From NCBI GenBank assembly GCA_900547085.1, contig URFI01000091.1, forward strand, positions 1-8,584: a DNA stretch of 8,584 nucleotides. The letters run 5' to 3'. The notes below the pieces were generated by a model. The model saw nothing but the letters and a program-made list of their open reading frames with translations, was not told where the DNA came from and did not search any database. Source of the stretch: an uncultured Prevotella sp. (GTDB lineage Bacteria > Bacteroidota > Bacteroidia > Bacteroidales > Bacteroidaceae). Below are positions 6,533 to 8,584 of the stretch, in pieces; within the stretch, counting starts at the first letter, position 1; the number at the start of each line of letters is the position of its first letter. The position numbers and the translations under genes are program-made.

Positions 6533-7780
6533 ATGGCAACAATCAAACCATTTAAAGGCGTTCGACCCCCAAAAGATTTTGTCGAAGAGGTTGAGTCACG
6601 TCCATATGATGTCTTAGATTCTGATGAGGCGAGAGAAGAAGCTGGAGATAATGAGAAGAGTTTGTATCACATTATAAAACCAGAAATCGATTTCGAGCCA
6701 GGAGCATCTGAATATGACCCACGCGTCTATGAGCAAGCTGCCAAGAACTTTAAGAAGTTCCAAGAGAAAGGTTGGCTCAAGCAAGATGAGCACGAAAACT
6801 ACTACATCTATGCCCAGACCATGAATGGTAAAACACAGTATGGATTGGTAGTAGGTGCTTATTGTCAAGATTATCTCAATGGAGTTATTAAGAAGCATGA
6901 ATTGACTCGAAGAGATAAAGAAGAAGACAGAATGAAGCATGTACGGGTATGTGATGCCAACATAGAACCTGTTTTCTTTGCTTATCCAGACAATCAAACG
7001 CTTACGTCATTGATTGAGCGATATGCCTCTGAAAAGCCCGAATACGATTTCATTGCGCCTATTGACGGTTTTAGACATCAGTTCTGGGTCATCTCCGATG
7101 CAAAGGATATAGAAACCATTACCGCTGAATTTAAGAAGATGCCAGCCTTGTATATTGCTGACGGTCACCATCGTTCTGCAGCTGCTGCATTGGTTGGGGT
7201 TGAAAAATCAAAAGCTAATCCTAATCATACGGGTCATGAAGAATATAACTATTTCATGGCTGTATGCTTCCCAGCATCTCAGTTAACCATTTTAGATTAT
7301 AATAGAGTGGTGAAGGATTTGAACGGAATGTCATCAGAAGAGTTCCTAAAAGCTTTGGAGAAAAACTTTGATGTAACAGAGAAAGGTACGAAGAGTTACA
7401 AGCCACAGCAGTTGCATGAATTCTCTTTATATCTCGACGGAAAGTGGTATAGCTTGAAAGCAAAACCGGGAACATACGACGACAACGATCCAATTGGTGT
7501 GTTGGATGTAGATATTTCTTCTCGATTGATACTCGATGAATTACTCGGAATCAAGGATTTACGTTCAGACAAGCGTATTGATTTCGTTGGTGGTTTGCGC
7601 GGCTTGGAAGAGCTTGAGCGTAGAGTAGATAGTGGAGAAATGAAGATGGCATTGGCGCTTTATCCAGTTTCCATGCAACAAATCATGGACATCGCCGATT
7701 CTGGCAAGATTATGCCGCCAAAAGCTACTTGGTTTGAACCCAAACTACGTAGCGGATTGGTGATTCACAAGCTGTCATGA
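6533..7780 (+). CDS. DUF1015 family protein in the serine operon
   Basis: This encodes 415 aa, the usual length for the DUF1015 (PF06245) family. Characteristic features are the N-terminal PFKGVRPPKDF (6-16), the IKKHELTRRDKEEDR segment (119-133) and the family hallmark ADGHHRSAAA (209-218). The His-His-Arg-Ser cluster is probably in the active or ligand-binding site. There is no signal peptide or membrane segment, so it is cytoplasmic. The start ATG is 5 nt after the serA stop, and its stop overlaps the next ATG, so it is embedded in an operon with serA. In Bacteroidota this gene commonly follows serC-serA, as I recall, which suggests a role in serine or phosphoserine metabolism. I have an uncertain recollection of free-serine kinase activity in related or similar proteins of thermophiles. 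That makes serine/phosphoserine interconversion a reasonable hypothesis, but the sequence alone does not show it. Confidence 0.9.
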   Translation: MATIKPFKGVRPPKDFVEEVESRPYDVLDSDEAREEAGDNEKSLYHIIKPEIDFEPGASEYDPRVYEQAAKNFKKFQEKGWLKQDEHENYYIYAQTMNGKTQYGLVVGAYCQDYLNGVIKKHELTRRDKEEDRMKHVRVCDANIEPVFFAYPDNQTLTSLIERYASEKPEYDFIAPIDGFRHQFWVISDAKDIETITAEFKKMPALYIADGHHRSAAAALVGVEKSKANPNHTGHEEYNYFMAVCFPASQLTILDYNRVVKDLNGMSSEEFLKALEKNFDVTEKGTKSYKPQQLHEFSLYLDGKWYSLKAKPGTYDDNDPIGVLDVDISSRLILDELLGIKDLRSDKRIDFVGGLRGLEELERRVDSGEMKMALALYPVSMQQIMDIADSGKIMPPKATWFEPKLRSGLVIHKLS

Positions 7781-8367
7781 TATTAGACGAATACAAGACA
7801 ATATCACAAAAAGTAGGCGAGGGATTTTACTCTGAGAAGAGGAGTAAATTCCTCGCCTTTGCGCATCATGTAACGTCTGAAGACGAAATAAAATCAATCT
7901 TGCAGGCGTACAAGAAAAAATATTATGACGCCCGACACTGTTGCTACGCGTATATGCTGGGGGCTGAACGTGTTAACTTCAGGGCGAATGATGACGGAGA
8001 ACCGTCGAGTACCGCAGGCAAACCGATACTGGGACAAATCAATTCCTTCGAGTTAACCGACATTTTAATAGTTGTAATCCGCTATTTTGGTGGTACCAAA
8101 TTGGGTACCAGTGGACTCATTGTCGCCTACCGCTCAGCTGCTTCGGCAGCCATTGAGGCATCACAGATCGAGGTAAAACTGGTAGAAGAAACCATCACCT
8201 ACACATTTGCCTATCCCATGATGAACCAGGTGATGAGAATTGTTAAAGATATGCAGCCTCGAATCGTTTCACAAACTTTTGACAACACCTGTAGTATCAC
8301 GCTGGCCATTCGTCAATCTGAGGCCGAACGTTTGAAAAAAGCACTTCACAAGCTGTCGTTTGAATGA
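7777..8367 (+). CDS. YigZ/IMPACT family protein (UPF0029 with DUF1949 C-terminal domain)
   Basis: This encodes 196 aa, typical for bacterial YigZ-type proteins (about 200 aa). The N-terminal UPF0029/IMPACT domain covers about 15-130. It begins EKRSKFLAFA (20-29) and contains the signatures DARHCCYAY (51-59), DDGEPSSTAGKPIL (72-85) and RYFGGTKLGTSGL (102-114). The last segment, about 138-192, fits the small ferredoxin-like DUF1949 domain. Eukaryotic IMPACT regulates the Gcn2 kinase. The bacterial protein's role is not settled; an RNA- or ribosome-related function is often proposed. There is no signal peptide. The start ATG at 7777 overlaps the upstream TGA as ATGA, indicating translational coupling to the DUF1015 gene. 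The signatures have Ser where many homologues have Gly (EPSGTAG, GTGGL), a conservative change. A role in serine synthesis is not implied; operon membership may be incidental. Confidence 0.9.
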   Translation: MILDEYKTISQKVGEGFYSEKRSKFLAFAHHVTSEDEIKSILQAYKKKYYDARHCCYAYMLGAERVNFRANDDGEPSSTAGKPILGQINSFELTDILIVVIRYFGGTKLGTSGLIVAYRSAASAAIEASQIEVKLVEETITYTFAYPMMNQVMRIVKDMQPRIVSQTFDNTCSITLAIRQSEAERLKKALHKLSFE

Positions 8368-8436
8368 AAAACAAGCCCATCGAAAACTAGGGTAAATCCG
8401 GTGGCTCATATCCTGCCAACTTTGGTTGTCACATTC

Positions 8437-8456
8437 CTATTTTTTTTCAAAAATAG
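8437..8456 (+). terminator. A/T-rich hairpin downstream of the yigZ-like gene (possible terminator)
   Basis: CTATTTTT (8437-8444) pairs with AAAAATAG (8449-8456) around a TTTC loop. The 8-bp stem has only one G-C pair and no U-tract after it on the + strand, so it would be weak. It lies 70 nt after the yigZ stop and is the only terminator-like hairpin before the repeat region. The complementary strand has a run of A rather than T after the hairpin, so it is not convincing in that direction either. Confidence 0.25.
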
Positions 8457-8572
8457 CCAATCCATTTACTCATTCATGTAACACAGATGCAAGAGCATTG
8501 ACTTTGACGGGCAATGTCATTGAGTTTGCGCTCTTATTCGCATGCTATTGGCTTACAAAGTCAATGAGTTTG
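8455..8572. repeat. Nested inverted and direct repeats in non-coding 3' spacer
   Basis: CATTGACTTTG (8496-8506) has a perfect inverted copy CAAAGTCAATG (8556-8566). GTCATTGAGTTTG (8516-8528) recurs directly as GTCAATGAGTTTG (8560-8572), 12 of 13 identical, with a 44-bp period. AGCCAAT (8455-8461) pairs with ATTGGCT (8547-8553), and ATGCAAGAGC (8487-8496) pairs with GCTCTT plus GCAT (8530-8535, 8540-8543). The two pairing schemes cross, so they are alternatives or a pseudoknot. No open reading frame is supported in 8368-8584. This may be an interspersed genomic repeat, a MITE-like remnant or a structured regulatory region; the window edge cuts off the context. Confidence 0.5.
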
Positions 8573-8584
8573 TAACGCGTTGGT

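Noticed and set aside
6614..6997. A - strand open frame of 127 codons antisense to the DUF1015 gene.
   Set aside because: Its composition (Ile, Leu, Phe, Ser rich) is that of a reverse-complement shadow of a highly charged gene; there is no promoter or family match.
8448..8455. TATTTTTG on the - strand, matching the Bacteroidota -7 consensus.
   Set aside because: No -33 TTTG lies 19-21 bp upstream on that strand, and the transcript would run antisense into the yigZ-like gene with no - strand gene to serve.
8571..8584. Integron attC-like end (AACGCGTTGG) at the window edge.
   Set aside because: The core motifs RYYYAAC and GTTRRRY with proper spacing are not present; only the short palindrome AACGCGTT is seen.

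Overview
This window reads as chromosomal DNA from a Bacteroidota bacterium, most likely Prevotellaceae. The coding sequence is AT-rich. Promoter-like sites have the Bacteroidota -7 form (TAnnTTTG) and most starts have weak Shine-Dalgarno sequences. The gene families, including a lysine-type SerA, a DEFD-box helicase and a serC-serA-DUF1015 cluster, are typical of that phylum. No mobile element, CRISPR array, tRNA or rRNA is visible. All genes lie on the + strand. The genus is an inference from recalled sequence character, not from a search.

Left part (1-2926): the window opens in the acidic 3' end of a gene that is probably gyrA. Two secreted tetratricopeptide-type proteins follow. They are tandem paralogues of about 400 aa, each with its own signal peptide. 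A strong intrinsic terminator (about 1481-1520) and a new promoter (-7 box about 1604-1611) separate them, so the second copy starts a new transcription unit.

Middle (2929-4247): a DbpA-like DEAD-box RNA helicase begins 2 nt after the second TPR gene. It is broken by a one-base frameshift at an A run (3719-3722). All helicase motifs and the C-terminal RNA-binding domain are present, but they are divided between two frames. Restoring one A gives a full protein of about 439 aa.

Right part (4361-8367): a serine-biosynthesis cluster contains serC (phosphoserine aminotransferase), serA (3-phosphoglycerate dehydrogenase with Lys where the classical enzyme has catalytic His), a DUF1015 protein and a YigZ/IMPACT-family protein. 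serA, DUF1015 and yigZ are tightly packed (5-nt gap, then an ATGA overlap). serC is separated from serA by 181 bp holding a long imperfect hairpin, a second hairpin and a 10-bp palindrome. No phosphoserine phosphatase (serB) is present, so the last step of serine synthesis is not encoded here. The final 217 bp are non-coding and contain nested inverted and direct repeats.

No clearly new multi-gene system is visible. The points most worth following are the helicase frameshift, the DUF1015 gene's place in the serine operon, the altered SerA active site, the structured serC-serA spacer and the repeat-rich 3' spacer.
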